A DNA stretch of 64,000 nucleotides, taken from JACMLD01 sp044223995 (GTDB lineage: Bacteria > Bacteroidota > Bacteroidia > Chitinophagales > Chitinophagaceae). Numbering within the stretch: position 1 is the stretch's first letter; each line of letters begins with the position of its first letter. Below are positions 55,561-63,349 of this stretch, piece by piece. The notes beneath the pieces were generated by a model. It was not told the origin of the DNA. It saw nothing but the letters and a program-made list of their open reading frames with translations, and made no database searches. The stretch spans positions 124,001-188,000 of the forward strand of contig JBGALE010000005.1 of the NCBI GenBank assembly GCA_044223995.1, in the 5' to 3' direction. The position numbers were made by a program, and so were the translations under genes.

Positions 55561-55654
55561 CCTCCCCGCATTGTCTCCCGAAGGGGGCTTTGCGCAGGGA
55601 AACCTCAATCTTTAACCGCAGCGTCCCATGCGGGAAACACTGCAGTGAGAAAAA
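55561..55654. repeat. Double-palindrome element, copy A
   Basis: First copy of a 90-95 bp element. The first palindrome is GTCTCCCGAAGGGGGC. The second, GTCCCATGCGGGAAAC, is weakened. It lies between the AraC start and the GNAT stop. The four copies are compared under findings. Confidence 0.75.
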
Positions 55655-55666
55655 ATTTGCCGGCAG

Positions 55667-56182
55667 TTAACTGATGGATATCGTACCGCCTTTTTTACCC
55701 AGGTACCCGGCTTCCAGTTCCAGTGCCATACAATATTGTTCGGGTATGTCGCCGAGTTGTTTTATTCCGAATGCTGTAATGGACATAAAGCCAAATCTTG
55801 TATAAAAGTTGGGATTGCCCACCAGGAAAACTGCCTGGTAGCCCTTTTCCCTTGCCAACTGAAGGCTATACCGGATAAGTGCCGATGCAATACCCCGGTT
55901 GCGGTATTCCAGCAAGGTACACACGGGCGACAACAATAATGCACCTGATTGCGATTCGCCGCGGGCGATCGTTGTTTTTGTGAGCATGATATGCCCGACT
56001 ATTGTATGCCCATCTTTAATGGTGAGGGCTAGTTCGGGAATATACCGATCACTTTCCCGAAGCCTGTTTACATAATCCTGTTCATCGCCATCGGCATGTG
56101 GCGCAGTTTGAAAGGCAATCCTGATAAATTCATACAGTTCGGCAAATTCACTTTCTTTCTCTGTGTCGATGGTCAGTTCCAT
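55667..56182 (-). CDS. GNAT-family acetyltransferase
   Basis: 171 residues from the Met at 56182 (the frame is open to 56215). The acetyl-CoA site is SPVCTLLEYRNRGIASALI (motif A with the R/Q-x-x-G-x-G/A signature). The start has ELTIDTEKESEFAELYEFIR. The substrate is not known. The gene is preceded and followed by copies of the double-palindrome element. Confidence 0.88.
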   Translation of the reverse strand: MELTIDTEKESEFAELYEFIRIAFQTAPHADGDEQDYVNRLRESDRYIPELALTIKDGHTIVGHIMLTKTTIARGESQSGALLLSPVCTLLEYRNRGIASALIRYSLQLAREKGYQAVFLVGNPNFYTRFGFMSITAFGIKQLGDIPEQYCMALELEAGYLGKKGGTISIS

Positions 56183-56353
56183 ATCTGTCCGGTTGTTTCC
56201 GCTTTGACAAGGCAAAAGTATCCATTTTGGTGGTATTAATTTTCACATGGGAGTTATCAGTGACTGTTACATTATTAGTTGATTCTACATCTTCGGGGAT
56301 CAAAATAATATACAATTTGCTATTTGGATGTTGGTTCCAGGCAATGTCTTCGC

Positions 56354-56402
56354 TTAGTCTCCCGAAGGGGGCTTTACGGAGAGAAACGTCAATCTTTAAT
56401 TC
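56354..56402. repeat. Double-palindrome element, half copy B
   Basis: Only the first half is present: GTCTCCCGAAGGGGGC and the following CTTTACGGAGAGAAACGTCA stretch. The second palindrome is missing, so this is a truncated copy. Confidence 0.7.
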
Positions 56403-56490
56403 CAAGTTCTAAACGCCCCATTCGAAATAATGAGTTCCCAATGGCGGGTACAAAACATTTGCTGTGTAAATCGGGGTTTACAAATGGTTG

Positions 56491-56805
56491 TGCAAGATTT
56501 ATTTGTGTCTATGCAATGGTTTCACGCGCCTGTGCAAGATTTATTCGGGAGTATATAAGTTATATTTTCAGGTTTGCAACATTTATTTGGTGCTGTGCAA
56601 GATTTGTTTGTCGGTTTGCAACGAATGTTTACGTGTTTGCAACATTTATTTGGCGCCGTGCAAGGTTTTTACGTGCCTGTGCAACAATTTCACGGCCATC
56701 TGCAAGATGTTCACGGGCCTGTGCAACAGTTTCACGGCCATCTGCAAGATGTTCACGGGCCTGTGCAACGGTTGCAACGGCAACTGCATTGCTTGTTGTA
56801 GGCAC
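56491..56805. repeat. 15-unit tandem array, 21-bp period
   Basis: Units start every 21 bases from 56491 to 56785. Thirteen of fifteen begin with TGCAA, unit 4 (56554) is degenerate, and the last begins with TGCAT. Toward the 3' end a 42-bp double unit (56680-56721 and 56722-56763) is repeated with one base changed. Because 21 is a multiple of 3, all three plus-strand frames and one minus-strand frame stay open and give seven-residue periods (for example V-Q-Q-F-H-G-H / L-Q-D-V-H-G-P). None has a clear start or family, so I list it as a repeat and not a gene. Confidence 0.85.
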
Positions 56806-56869
56806 GGGGCATTCTCTTTTCACGCAAAGTCCGCAAAGACAGTCAATGGTCTGTAGTCAATAGTCGGGA

Positions 56870-57030
56870 ATCATGTTTATAGTTTAAAGTTTTTAGTTTA
56901 TAATTCATAATTTATGGGTCAAAGTATTGGGTTAGTATTTTTAATTTTTAATTCTTAATTATTAATTATTTGTTTCTTGGATCTTAGAATTTGGAATTTG
57001 GAATTTGGTTCTTAGTATTTCCAATTCTTT
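56870..57030. repeat. T-rich word array
   Basis: Runs of AGTTTATAATTCATAATTTA, TAATTTTTAATTCTTAATT and GAATTTGGAATTTGG, the reverse of the A/C-rich words at 53.1 kb. It leads straight into copy C of the double-palindrome element. No gene. Confidence 0.6.
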
Positions 57031-57122
57031 ACCTTCCCGCATAGTCTCCCGAAGGGGACATTGCGCAGGGAAACCTCCATCTTAAACCGCAGCGTCCCCT
57101 GCGGGAGACGCAGCGGAGAGAA
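57031..57122. repeat. Double-palindrome element, copy C (complete)
   Basis: Both palindromes are present: GTCTCCCGAAGGGGAC near the 5' side and GTCCCCTGCGGGAGAC near the 3' side. Each is the reverse complement of the other with one mismatch in 16. Confidence 0.8.
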
Positions 57123-57135
57123 GGAAGGAAATACT

Positions 57136-57336
57136 GGGCTGTGTAAAATATTAGCCCGGACGCCTGTCTGATCTAAACCAAAATTTAACAAACAAAAGAC
57201 CAGCGGACATTCCGGGCTTTACCCGCCTGGAAAGGAGAGAAGCGCAATAACATGTGAACCTGAGGGACTGGAAACTAAAAACCTATAGATGATAAGATAT
57301 TCACCGCAGTGTCTCATTCAGGTGTACTGCGGTGAA
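57136..57336. ncRNA. Candidate structured RNA
   Basis: The interval carries several perfect stems. AGCCCGGA (57153-57160) pairs with TCCGGGCT (57211-57218). An upstream GGGCT (57136-57140) can compete for the same AGCCC. An 11-bp stem TTCACCGCAGT / ACTGCGGTGAA (57300-57310 and 57326-57336) has a 15-base loop whose TCAGGT can pair with ACCTGA at 57258-57263. This could be a folded RNA with alternative pairing and a pseudoknot. No known class is recognised, and strand and transcription are not shown. Confidence 0.35.
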
Positions 57337-57344
57337 AGAAAGTA

Positions 57345-57617
57345 TTATCCAACTTCTACCTTCGAAAAAGCATTCATCCTGGATAGATATTGTAACAGAG
57401 CCTTTAGAAAATGGCTGCCACCCGAACCGGTATCAATATCATACACTATATTTCCCTCTTCAATAGTATGGTGCCAGTTATGCACTACGCCATGACGGGC
57501 CTTTTTATATTCTACCGCATTGTTGTATTCATTCATGTATGTATCGATATCTTTCATCAATGCTTCTTCCCCACCTTTCCATTTTTCCAATGGGGTGAGC
57601 GTAATACCTCCCCGCAT
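57345..57617 (-). CDS. Small protein or fragment whose start lies in a repeat
   Basis: 90 codons, no family recognised. The part from LTPLEKWKGGEEALMKDIDT through RHGVVHNWHHTIEEGN to the C-terminus looks coding. The first codons (MRGGI) are read from copy D of the double-palindrome element, so either the element now provides the start or the true gene lost its 5' end and starts at an internal Met (57557). The stop lies beside the 11-bp stem of the candidate RNA. Confidence 0.4.
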   Translation of the reverse strand: MRGGITLTPLEKWKGGEEALMKDIDTYMNEYNNAVEYKKARHGVVHNWHHTIEEGNIVYDIDTGSGGSHFLKALLQYLSRMNAFSKVEVG

Positions 57618-57699
57618 AGTCTCCCGAAGGGGACTTTGCGGAGGGAAACCTCCATCTTAAACCGCTGCGCCCCCTGCGGGAGACGCCGCGGAGAGAAAA
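57605..57699. repeat. Double-palindrome element, copy D (complete)
   Basis: Complete copy with GTCTCCCGAAGGGGAC and, in the other half, CCCCTGCGGGAGAC. It ends 3 bp before the stop of the lipoprotein gene and supplies the start codon of the 90-codon frame. Confidence 0.8.
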
Positions 57700-57702
57700 A
57701 AA

Positions 57703-58455
57703 TCAACCCGACCCTCCTTTCGCTTTTGGATGCCCTGACTCATACCTTTTTACAAACCTGATAATTTCATTTTCGTTTTCAATGGTCATTTTTCCGACTG
57801 CATAATTTAATTCCCGTTCGGGAAGAATAATATGATATGCTACACTAAATTTATCCTTATAAAGAAATCTTGCCTTATATAGTTTCATGCCCCTGCTGCT
57901 GTCCAGTTTTTTTGAAAATGAATACTCGTATTGATTGTAAGCCCTATTATAATAATAATAAATTGAATCAATGGTAAAATCCGTCTTTTCACCTGGCAAT
58001 ACATACTTTTCGATGATGGTGCCAGTCTCTTTGTTTTCCAGTACGTCTGTAAGAATAAGGCTATCGGCATTTAGCTCCAATGAATATCCACGTTTAGAAA
58101 GAATAGAATCAACCGGGGCACGCACACCCCGGGTAGTATCTGAATAGTCGCTATAGAGGTACCCGTATTTTTCATTTTCCCGGAATATAAAACTGTGGTA
58201 CCTTTTTTCTGCCACGACGAGTTTATCATCCAGTTGCTGTGAATAATTATATGGCAGTTGATAAATAACATAGCTACCATAATAAAAAATGGGAACCGTA
58301 TCCTTTAAATTTATCAGCGTTCCCGAATCACGAACTACCGGGTAGTTTACTGTTAACTTATACCCGTTGACGCTGGTGAGTTTACTGATACTTGCAGCAC
58401 AGCTACCAAGGCCAATCAGGCTTACAACCAGGAATGGGGTGATTGCGGCTTTCAT
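57703..58455 (-). CDS. Lipoprotein of unknown function
   Basis: 250 residues from MKAAITPFLVVSLIGLGSCA, lipobox Cys at about 19. The frame is open from 58509, but that overlaps the gene before it. The mature part is beta-strand rich (KLTVNYPVVRDSGTLI, YLYSDYSDTTRGV, SIYYYYNRAYNQYEYSFS). No motif is recognised. It is 19 bp after the larger lipoprotein on the same strand, so the two form a unit. Copy D of the palindrome element touches its stop codon. Confidence 0.65.
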   Translation of the reverse strand: MKAAITPFLVVSLIGLGSCAASISKLTSVNGYKLTVNYPVVRDSGTLINLKDTVPIFYYGSYVIYQLPYNYSQQLDDKLVVAEKRYHSFIFRENEKYGYLYSDYSDTTRGVRAPVDSILSKRGYSLELNADSLILTDVLENKETGTIIEKYVLPGEKTDFTIDSIYYYYNRAYNQYEYSFSKKLDSSRGMKLYKARFLYKDKFSVAYHIILPERELNYAVGKMTIENENEIIRFVKRYESGHPKAKGGSG

Positions 58456-58474
58456 ATACTTTTGAATAGTACTA

Positions 58475-59761
58475 TTAAGGCTTCGCTGAAAAGAAACAAT
58501 TTGCTTCATAATTGGTGGTTGTAGCAGGAAATGTAATATTTAGCCCCGGGCAATTGCCCGCAGGGGTATAAGTTACCTGGAAAGAAAGATTCATACCGGC
58601 ATAAAGAACATTCTTAGTACCTGGCGTAAATGAAGGTGTGCCAATTCCATTGCTTGGTTCTGCTGTTCCGCCAAAAGACGTTCCCTCCTTTGTAATATTA
58701 ACATGTGTAAGGGATTCCCATTGCCATTTGTCTGTAGCCGGATCGACTAATTTTATTATCCCCGTTTCATGAGAATGTAAGACCCAGGTCAGGTTCTTAA
58801 GACAAATCCAATCCAGGCTCCTGTACTTAGTCAGTTTATCAATATCTGTAGCATCATTGTGTACCAGTTCTGAAGATTCGGTTGAATTCTCTATCAATTC
58901 GTTCAGGTTTTGAATTGTCTCATTCAAACATAGATCTGTGTTTGATCCAGTTCCCGTACCACCCAGGTCGTCTGCTGGCCCCCACGAGTCACAAGTTCCC
59001 GTACATTGCTGCCAGGAATTAATAATATCAGCACTCAAAATCTCACCTGTACTGATATCATAAACATAAAATACAAGGTACCATGTTTCCCAGCTATCAT
59101 CTGAAGCAGAAGCACTGGAAGAAGGTATGCCAGCGGGCGTACTTAGCCTGTCCTTTTTATTTTTTAATGCAAGTGTATTTGTGCTACAATGATTCTCCAG
59201 AAGCTTTCCATTTGAAATTGAAAATGATTTTTCTGGCATGTAGTTTTCGTTATAAAATATAATACTGCCGCCTGAAGCAATGAACTGAGATGTAGTCTCC
59301 GAGTATCCTTCAAGAAATGCTTTTAAAATTGTTTCCTGGGGCTTGGTTCCCAGTGATTCACCCCGGGCGCTGATTAACTCAACGATTTTCATATGTAACC
59401 TGGCAGCATTATCGTAAAAGAAAACAGCACTTCTGTGAGTGTCATAATTCTTAATAATGGGTTTTGATATTTTACTTGCAAAAGGCGTTATTACATAGCG
59501 CTTATTGTTTGACAAATATTCCGTTGCTTCATTCCAATTTAATAATCGCGCAACAGCCTTCATTCTTTCTGTTATTTTTAATGATGTTGAAAATTTATTT
59601 TGACCGAACGATTCAGCGTACCATAGTTTGGCCTGCCTGACCATTTCAGTATGGCCCTTTGCTGAATCTTCTTTTTGGCAACCAGTTATAAATGCGAATG
59701 CAGCCGTAGAGATTATAAGGGCACCACGCCAAACCCATTTCAATTTTGAAACTGTGTACAT
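58475..59761 (-). CDS. Large lipoprotein of unknown function
   Basis: 428 residues with a lipoprotein signal (FAFITGC, Cys at 28). Features: a helical N-terminal part (LWYAESFGQNKF, RLLNWNEATEYLSNNKRYVI), a middle with a Ser-rich linker, a Cys pair in WQQCTGTCDSWGPADD, and a C-terminal beta-domain (FQVTYTPAGNCPGLNITF, NYEANCFF). Proteins of this layout are common orphans in Chitinophagaceae. No function is known. Upstream lies a kilobase of repeat DNA. Confidence 0.6.
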   Translation of the reverse strand: MYTVSKLKWVWRGALIISTAAFAFITGCQKEDSAKGHTEMVRQAKLWYAESFGQNKFSTSLKITERMKAVARLLNWNEATEYLSNNKRYVITPFASKISKPIIKNYDTHRSAVFFYDNAARLHMKIVELISARGESLGTKPQETILKAFLEGYSETTSQFIASGGSIIFYNENYMPEKSFSISNGKLLENHCSTNTLALKNKKDRLSTPAGIPSSSASASDDSWETWYLVFYVYDISTGEILSADIINSWQQCTGTCDSWGPADDLGGTGTGSNTDLCLNETIQNLNELIENSTESSELVHNDATDIDKLTKYRSLDWICLKNLTWVLHSHETGIIKLVDPATDKWQWESLTHVNITKEGTSFGGTAEPSNGIGTPSFTPGTKNVLYAGMNLSFQVTYTPAGNCPGLNITFPATTTNYEANCFFSAKP

Positions 59762-59926
59762 ACAATTAGATTTTAGATTAAAAAATTTTGAACAGATATC
59801 CTATGACCTTGGAAAGATTTCGCAGTATTTCCGGAAAACTTTTTATAGTCATACCTGCCTGTCTCCATGCAGGAGTTTTTCTTCACTTCTTTCACAGCTT
59901 ACGACCTTAAGGATTATAGAATGATT

Positions 59927-60110
59927 CCTACTTTCTTTTGTCTTGAAACAAAAGGAAAGTAGGCAAAGAAAAATTCAAGGCTGCGAATAGCTTTCGGCAA
60001 ATGCTACGGCTCATTGCGCTGCGCGAATAAACTCGGCCTACGGCCTCAAACAGTATTCGCGCTGTTCGCTCCATTCGCCTTGATTTGCATCGAAACCTAT
60101 TCGAGGCCGG
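59927..60110. repeat. Complex palindromic element
   Basis: CCTACTTTCTTTTG (59927-59940) pairs with CAAAAGGAAAGTAGG (59949-59963) with a single bulge. Further on, GCGCGAATA (60021-60029) pairs exactly with TATTCGCGC (60054-60062) and encloses a GGCC-TAC-GGCC core. The layout looks like a dispersed intergenic element. I saw no second copy in this window. Confidence 0.55.
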
Positions 60111-60168
60111 ATTTCTGCAGCACTTCACAAACTTCATGGTAGCATTTTTCACTACTATCGAGATTTCA

Positions 60169-60312
60169 ATGACAAGGAATACTTTACGTATTACGACCAA
60201 AGAGAAAACAGACAACACTTCAAGAGAGAAAATGGAACTAGGTGTTATGGAAGAATACAAAAAAAATATTGATGGATATATGTATGATGCAAGTTTACAA
60301 AATCATACATAA
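60169..60312 (+). CDS. Possible small protein (47 residues)
   Basis: An ATG-started frame, MTRNTLRITTKEKTDNTSRE and onward, ends in MYDASLQNHT. The codons look unforced, but no homologue is known to me and it begins right after a repeat element. It could be the tail of an interrupted gene. Confidence 0.2.
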   Translation: MTRNTLRITTKEKTDNTSREKMELGVMEEYKKNIDGYMYDASLQNHT

Positions 60313-60451
60313 AAATACCGGTACCTTTTGAAAAATAAATTCAATGGTTGTTTTTTAAAAAGATTGGCGTTGGCGCATACTGAAAGAGCGGTGCATACAT
60401 ACTCCATTTGTGTTTTCCCCGGCAGCAATAATAAACGGCGCCGCCTTTCCC

Positions 60452-60599
60452 GTTGACTAGGTCCTTAATAGGCGCCTGGCTATACCATTACGATATAACC
60501 GCGGGGGTGCAGCACCGTGTATGTAAAGGTAGGGACATAAAAAATGCCCCTACTTGAGTGGCGCGCCAATGGCGCACTATTAATAAACCTAGTCACAAC
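60452..60599. repeat. 148-bp element with imperfect terminal inverted repeats
   Basis: The left arm (60452-60476, beginning GTTGACTAGG) is the near reverse complement of the right arm (60571-60599, ending CCTAGTCACAAC). Inside lie three more stems: GGTGC/GCACC (60506-60516), GTAGGGACAT/ATGCCCCTAC (60529-60553), and a GGCGC-rich part near 60560-60575. It may be a miniature inverted-repeat element or a structured RNA. No target-site duplication was found. Confidence 0.6.
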
Positions 60600-60712
60600 A
60601 AGAATACGACTAAAAAAGAAGATTAAGACGTAGAATTTTTTCTATGGATAATGCTAATAAGGGTAGCCCACCCATAGAAAACTTTCTGCAGTAAATTTTT
60701 ATTTCTGTTGTT

Positions 60713-60720
60713 TAGATTTG
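60713..60720 (+). promoter_or_regulatory. TAnnTTTG -7 element
   Basis: TAGATTTG, exact, 42 bases before the ATG at 60763. It would place transcription start after the alternative start at 60718, which supports 60763 as the real start codon. Confidence 0.45.
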
Positions 60721-60762
60721 ATGAGTGTACCGTATTTATTAAACCATTTAATCATTACTGCT

Positions 60763-61119
60763 ATGAAGAGGAAAAATCGGTTCTTTGCAACCATTATCGC
60801 CTTCGCAATTAATACGCTGATTTCTCAAACAGCATCGGCCATCAATCACAACAGTCCGGGAAAACCTATATCGAATTTGCATTTACAAGACAGGTATTTT
60901 GCCTGTGGCATACATAACGGGAATGGCCGTATTGGAATACGTACAGGTATTGACATATATTATACCTGGGTGCTTTTTGGCAATGGCTGTTTTTATTTAT
61001 ACAGGGTAGAGGTTGTTGACAATATCCTCGAATTCTGGACGCCGATGGGGCCGGGAAACTGGGCTACGAATTATATCAATTGCGCATACACAGATGAACA
61101 GATGGATAATTTATGTTAA
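60763..61119 (+). CDS. Small secreted protein of unknown function
   Basis: 118 residues with a clear signal peptide (MKRKNRFFATIIAFAINTLI to SASA-type cleavage near TASA). The mature part has aromatic strands (RYFACGIHNGNGRIGIRTG, YYTWVLFGNGCFYLYRVEVV) and Cys residues that could form disulfides (CGIH, GCFY, NCAYT, NLC). No family known. The next gene starts 48 bp later on the same strand. Confidence 0.55.
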   Translation: MKRKNRFFATIIAFAINTLISQTASAINHNSPGKPISNLHLQDRYFACGIHNGNGRIGIRTGIDIYYTWVLFGNGCFYLYRVEVVDNILEFWTPMGPGNWATNYINCAYTDEQMDNLC

Positions 61120-61167
61120 CAGAATGCGCCAGTTCGTTACGCTGTTAAAAACTTAAAAAAGTAGATA

Positions 61168-61737
61168 ATGAAGATATCGTTCATTCTGCCATTAATTTGC
61201 CTGTTAACATTTGTACAGGACTCCCATGCACAAAAAACCACTGACAGCAGCCGATCAGCCATACTCTCTACAGATATTTATTCAAACGTGCGGCAAAGCC
61301 CCTACCCCGGCAGAAAGTTGCTGGTACTGAAAGATGAAACTGGCAGTATACTCTTTGAAGATTCCCTCACAAACGATCTATGCCCCTCCTGTTATGCCAA
61401 GCTTACCAACCGTGCCGACTCATTGTACGGGAATAGAAATATACACAGCGCCGTTGTTTTATATTCCACGGCATTTAAACTGAACAACGACAGGGGAAAG
61501 GTAAAGCACCGGTACAATGCTGCCTGCTGCTGGACGATGCTAAACAACAAGGACAAGGCATTTGAAGAACTCGGGAGGATAGTGACCGGGGGAAAATATC
61601 ATAATTATTACCAATTGACCACCGATGCCTGCTTTGTTCCGCTGCACAATGATCCCCGGTGGAACAGAATAGTAGAACAGGCGCAAAAAAACGGGAAGGC
61701 TGCACAGGATCAATTGAACAGGGATTCGGGGTTTTAA
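61168..61737 (+). CDS. Secreted TPR-like protein
   Basis: 189 residues, signal peptide ending near SHAQ. The C-terminal half looks like helical repeats of the TPR kind (ALYSTAFKLNNDRGKVKHRY-like and NAACCWTMLNNKDKAFEELG), with a D-x-C motif (DLCPSCYAKL) between. It may bind a partner protein. It is probably in one operon with the small secreted protein before it. Confidence 0.55.
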   Translation: MKISFILPLICLLTFVQDSHAQKTTDSSRSAILSTDIYSNVRQSPYPGRKLLVLKDETGSILFEDSLTNDLCPSCYAKLTNRADSLYGNRNIHSAVVLYSTAFKLNNDRGKVKHRYNAACCWTMLNNKDKAFEELGRIVTGGKYHNYYQLTTDACFVPLHNDPRWNRIVEQAQKNGKAAQDQLNRDSGF

Positions 61738-61754
61738 TAACTCGTACTTATGCA

Positions 61755-61941
61755 GGGGCAGGGTTGGGGTAAGATTGATTAGCACAAGTAAAGAAAAATA
61801 ATTATGCTAAGAAGAATAAAATTTCATAATAAAGTAATTCCTATGAACGACAAAATGAGCGCTGCGACCAATGCGTTGAACCGCTTTGAAATTTTCGCAG
61901 CCACAACCCCTACCGCAGGATTTACCTTTGTTTTTGAGTAG
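61755..61941 (+). pseudogene. Truncated copy of the VOC-family gene at 63350
   Basis: The region from about 61755 to 61893 aligns with 63255-63400: the 17-base leader GTAAAGAAAAATAATTA occurs at both, and the first 17 codons (MNDKMSAATNALNRFEI against MSARMSASTNALNWFEI) agree in about three quarters of their bases. After FEI the similarity stops and the frame closes at 61941. This is a decayed 5' duplicate of the VOC gene. Confidence 0.75.
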
Positions 61942-62055
61942 CTTCGTGTATACAAATGATGTTTTCAATCTTCCCGATAAAATCACGAACCGCATTTCAA
62001 ATAATATGCAAACTGACATGCCACTGGATCAATAAACATCAATAAAACCTGACTA

Positions 62056-62601
62056 ATGCTATTTGGTTTAAACAAATTTTCACCGAAAGCACCCCTGCTG
62101 TTATTACTATGCCTGGCAACTGCTTGTCAGCAAAATTCAGATCAAGTGCTGCCAGCATTTAATAGTTATAAGTTTGACGCCAGGGTGATTGAACAGCTTC
62201 CTGTTTATGACAGCCTGGTATCAGCCATAACTGAAAAACTTTCCCTGTTTAAACAGAACATTGATAAAAACGATGCCTACCAGGTGTACCGATATACACC
62301 CGAGTCGTATGAACCGGGTACCTTTCAGAAAATATTAAAAGAGCCGGGGCCAAAAATTGACTACTATTTTGCAAAGCTGGGAAAGGGCTTTATTTACAGG
62401 TTTGATGTTTTTACAGACAGTACTGTCAAAATCTATATCCGAAACTGGAGGGATGAAACGACTGGACTGGATATGGAAGAAAATTTATCCTATTATCCCA
62501 AAGCAGGCCCTATGCAGCCGAGAACATTTCCTTCCAAAGACACCGTACTCACCAAACACTGGCAATACTGGATGCGGGTGAACCAGGGGCGCTTGTTTTG
62601 A
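62056..62601 (+). CDS. Lipoprotein of unknown function
   Basis: 181 residues, lipoprotein signal (LLCLATAC, Cys at 24). The mature part mixes helix and strands, with a repeated aromatic pattern (FAKLGKGFIYRFDVFTDS, KIYIRNWRDE). No motif. It is convergent with the lipocalin-like gene, whose stop is 14 bp beyond its own stop. Confidence 0.6.
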   Translation: MLFGLNKFSPKAPLLLLLCLATACQQNSDQVLPAFNSYKFDARVIEQLPVYDSLVSAITEKLSLFKQNIDKNDAYQVYRYTPESYEPGTFQKILKEPGPKIDYYFAKLGKGFIYRFDVFTDSTVKIYIRNWRDETTGLDMEENLSYYPKAGPMQPRTFPSKDTVLTKHWQYWMRVNQGRLF

Positions 62602-62615
62602 CAGGCCAACATCTG

Positions 62616-63092
62616 TTATTGAGATTTCTCCAAAGTATACTCTGCTTCTTCATCATTCACAATGCTCGGCATATACAGTATTAAATTATTTTTCTCAAAT
62701 GCGTACCTGACTATGCGCGGCCTCGCTTTATCCGTGCTGTATAAAACTTCTATGGTTCGCAGTGTTTTGTTAACCGCATAGGTTCCTGCAGCTCGTTGGG
62801 CTCCGTTTCTTAATTCCTGGTAGTTGAGTTTATCGTCAAAAATAAAATAGTCTTCCCGGTACCTGCGTACAAAAATGGAGCGTATCGCTATTTCTCTCGC
62901 GCTGTCTTTTCTTCCCACCAGCGATTGCTGCATGTTGCTGGTCACAAACAGAGAGTCTTTTTTATAATTATACCCAACACCTATATTGACAGCAATTATT
63001 TTCCATTTGCCAATAATGCTTGTGTCGTTCTGAGCAGTTAGCCGCTGTGAGAAAGCAGCTAGCAATAATAAAAGCAGAAATTTTTTCAACAC
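62616..63092 (-). CDS. Lipocalin-like secreted protein
   Basis: 158 residues with a signal peptide ending near RLTAQ. The first strand DTSIIGKWKIIAVNIGVG, with the G-K-W start, and the regular strands that follow (REDYFIFDDKLNYQEL, AAGTYAVNKTLRTIEVLY) look like a lipocalin fold, as in many small Bacteroidota proteins. Ligand unknown. It is convergent with the lipoprotein before it. Confidence 0.65.
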   Translation of the reverse strand: MLKKFLLLLLLAAFSQRLTAQNDTSIIGKWKIIAVNIGVGYNYKKDSLFVTSNMQQSLVGRKDSAREIAIRSIFVRRYREDYFIFDDKLNYQELRNGAQRAAGTYAVNKTLRTIEVLYSTDKARPRIVRYAFEKNNLILYMPSIVNDEEAEYTLEKSQ

Positions 63093-63349
63093 GTATCAAT
63101 TAAAGGATGCCAAAATATATTTTTTATAATTTTCGATCGCCCCATTCAATTTACTATCTCCTAAGCAATATGACTGCTGACTGGTGATAGAATTTTTTCT
63201 ATGAATGACTATTTCCGTTGTACCAGCCTAAATTTTTCTCAAAAAGCAAGAGCAGGCGCAGCAGGACTGGAATAAAATTGATTTAGCACGGGTAAAGAAA
63301 AATAATTAAGTTTAGGTGCAATAAAATTCTTCATCCTAAAATAATTTGT

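Larger units (their letters stand above)
59762..60762. other. Gene-poor interval of 1 kb with two palindromic elements
   Basis: Contains the elements at 59927-60110 and 60452-60599, and a possible 47-codon frame at 60169-60312. The stretches 59762-59926 and 60313-60451 hold nothing I can support. A palindromic TAGAATTTTTTCTATG sits at 60631-60646 and a -7 element at 60713. Confidence 0.5.

Noticed and set aside
56324..56863. 179-codon frame across the 21-bp array
   Set aside because: The frame stays open only because the array period is a multiple of 3. Three frames are equally open, so none is supported as a gene.
59928..60260. 110-codon minus-strand frame
   Set aside because: Most of it is read through the palindromic element and gives a Cys/Arg-rich, unnatural sequence. 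It is a by-product of the repeat.
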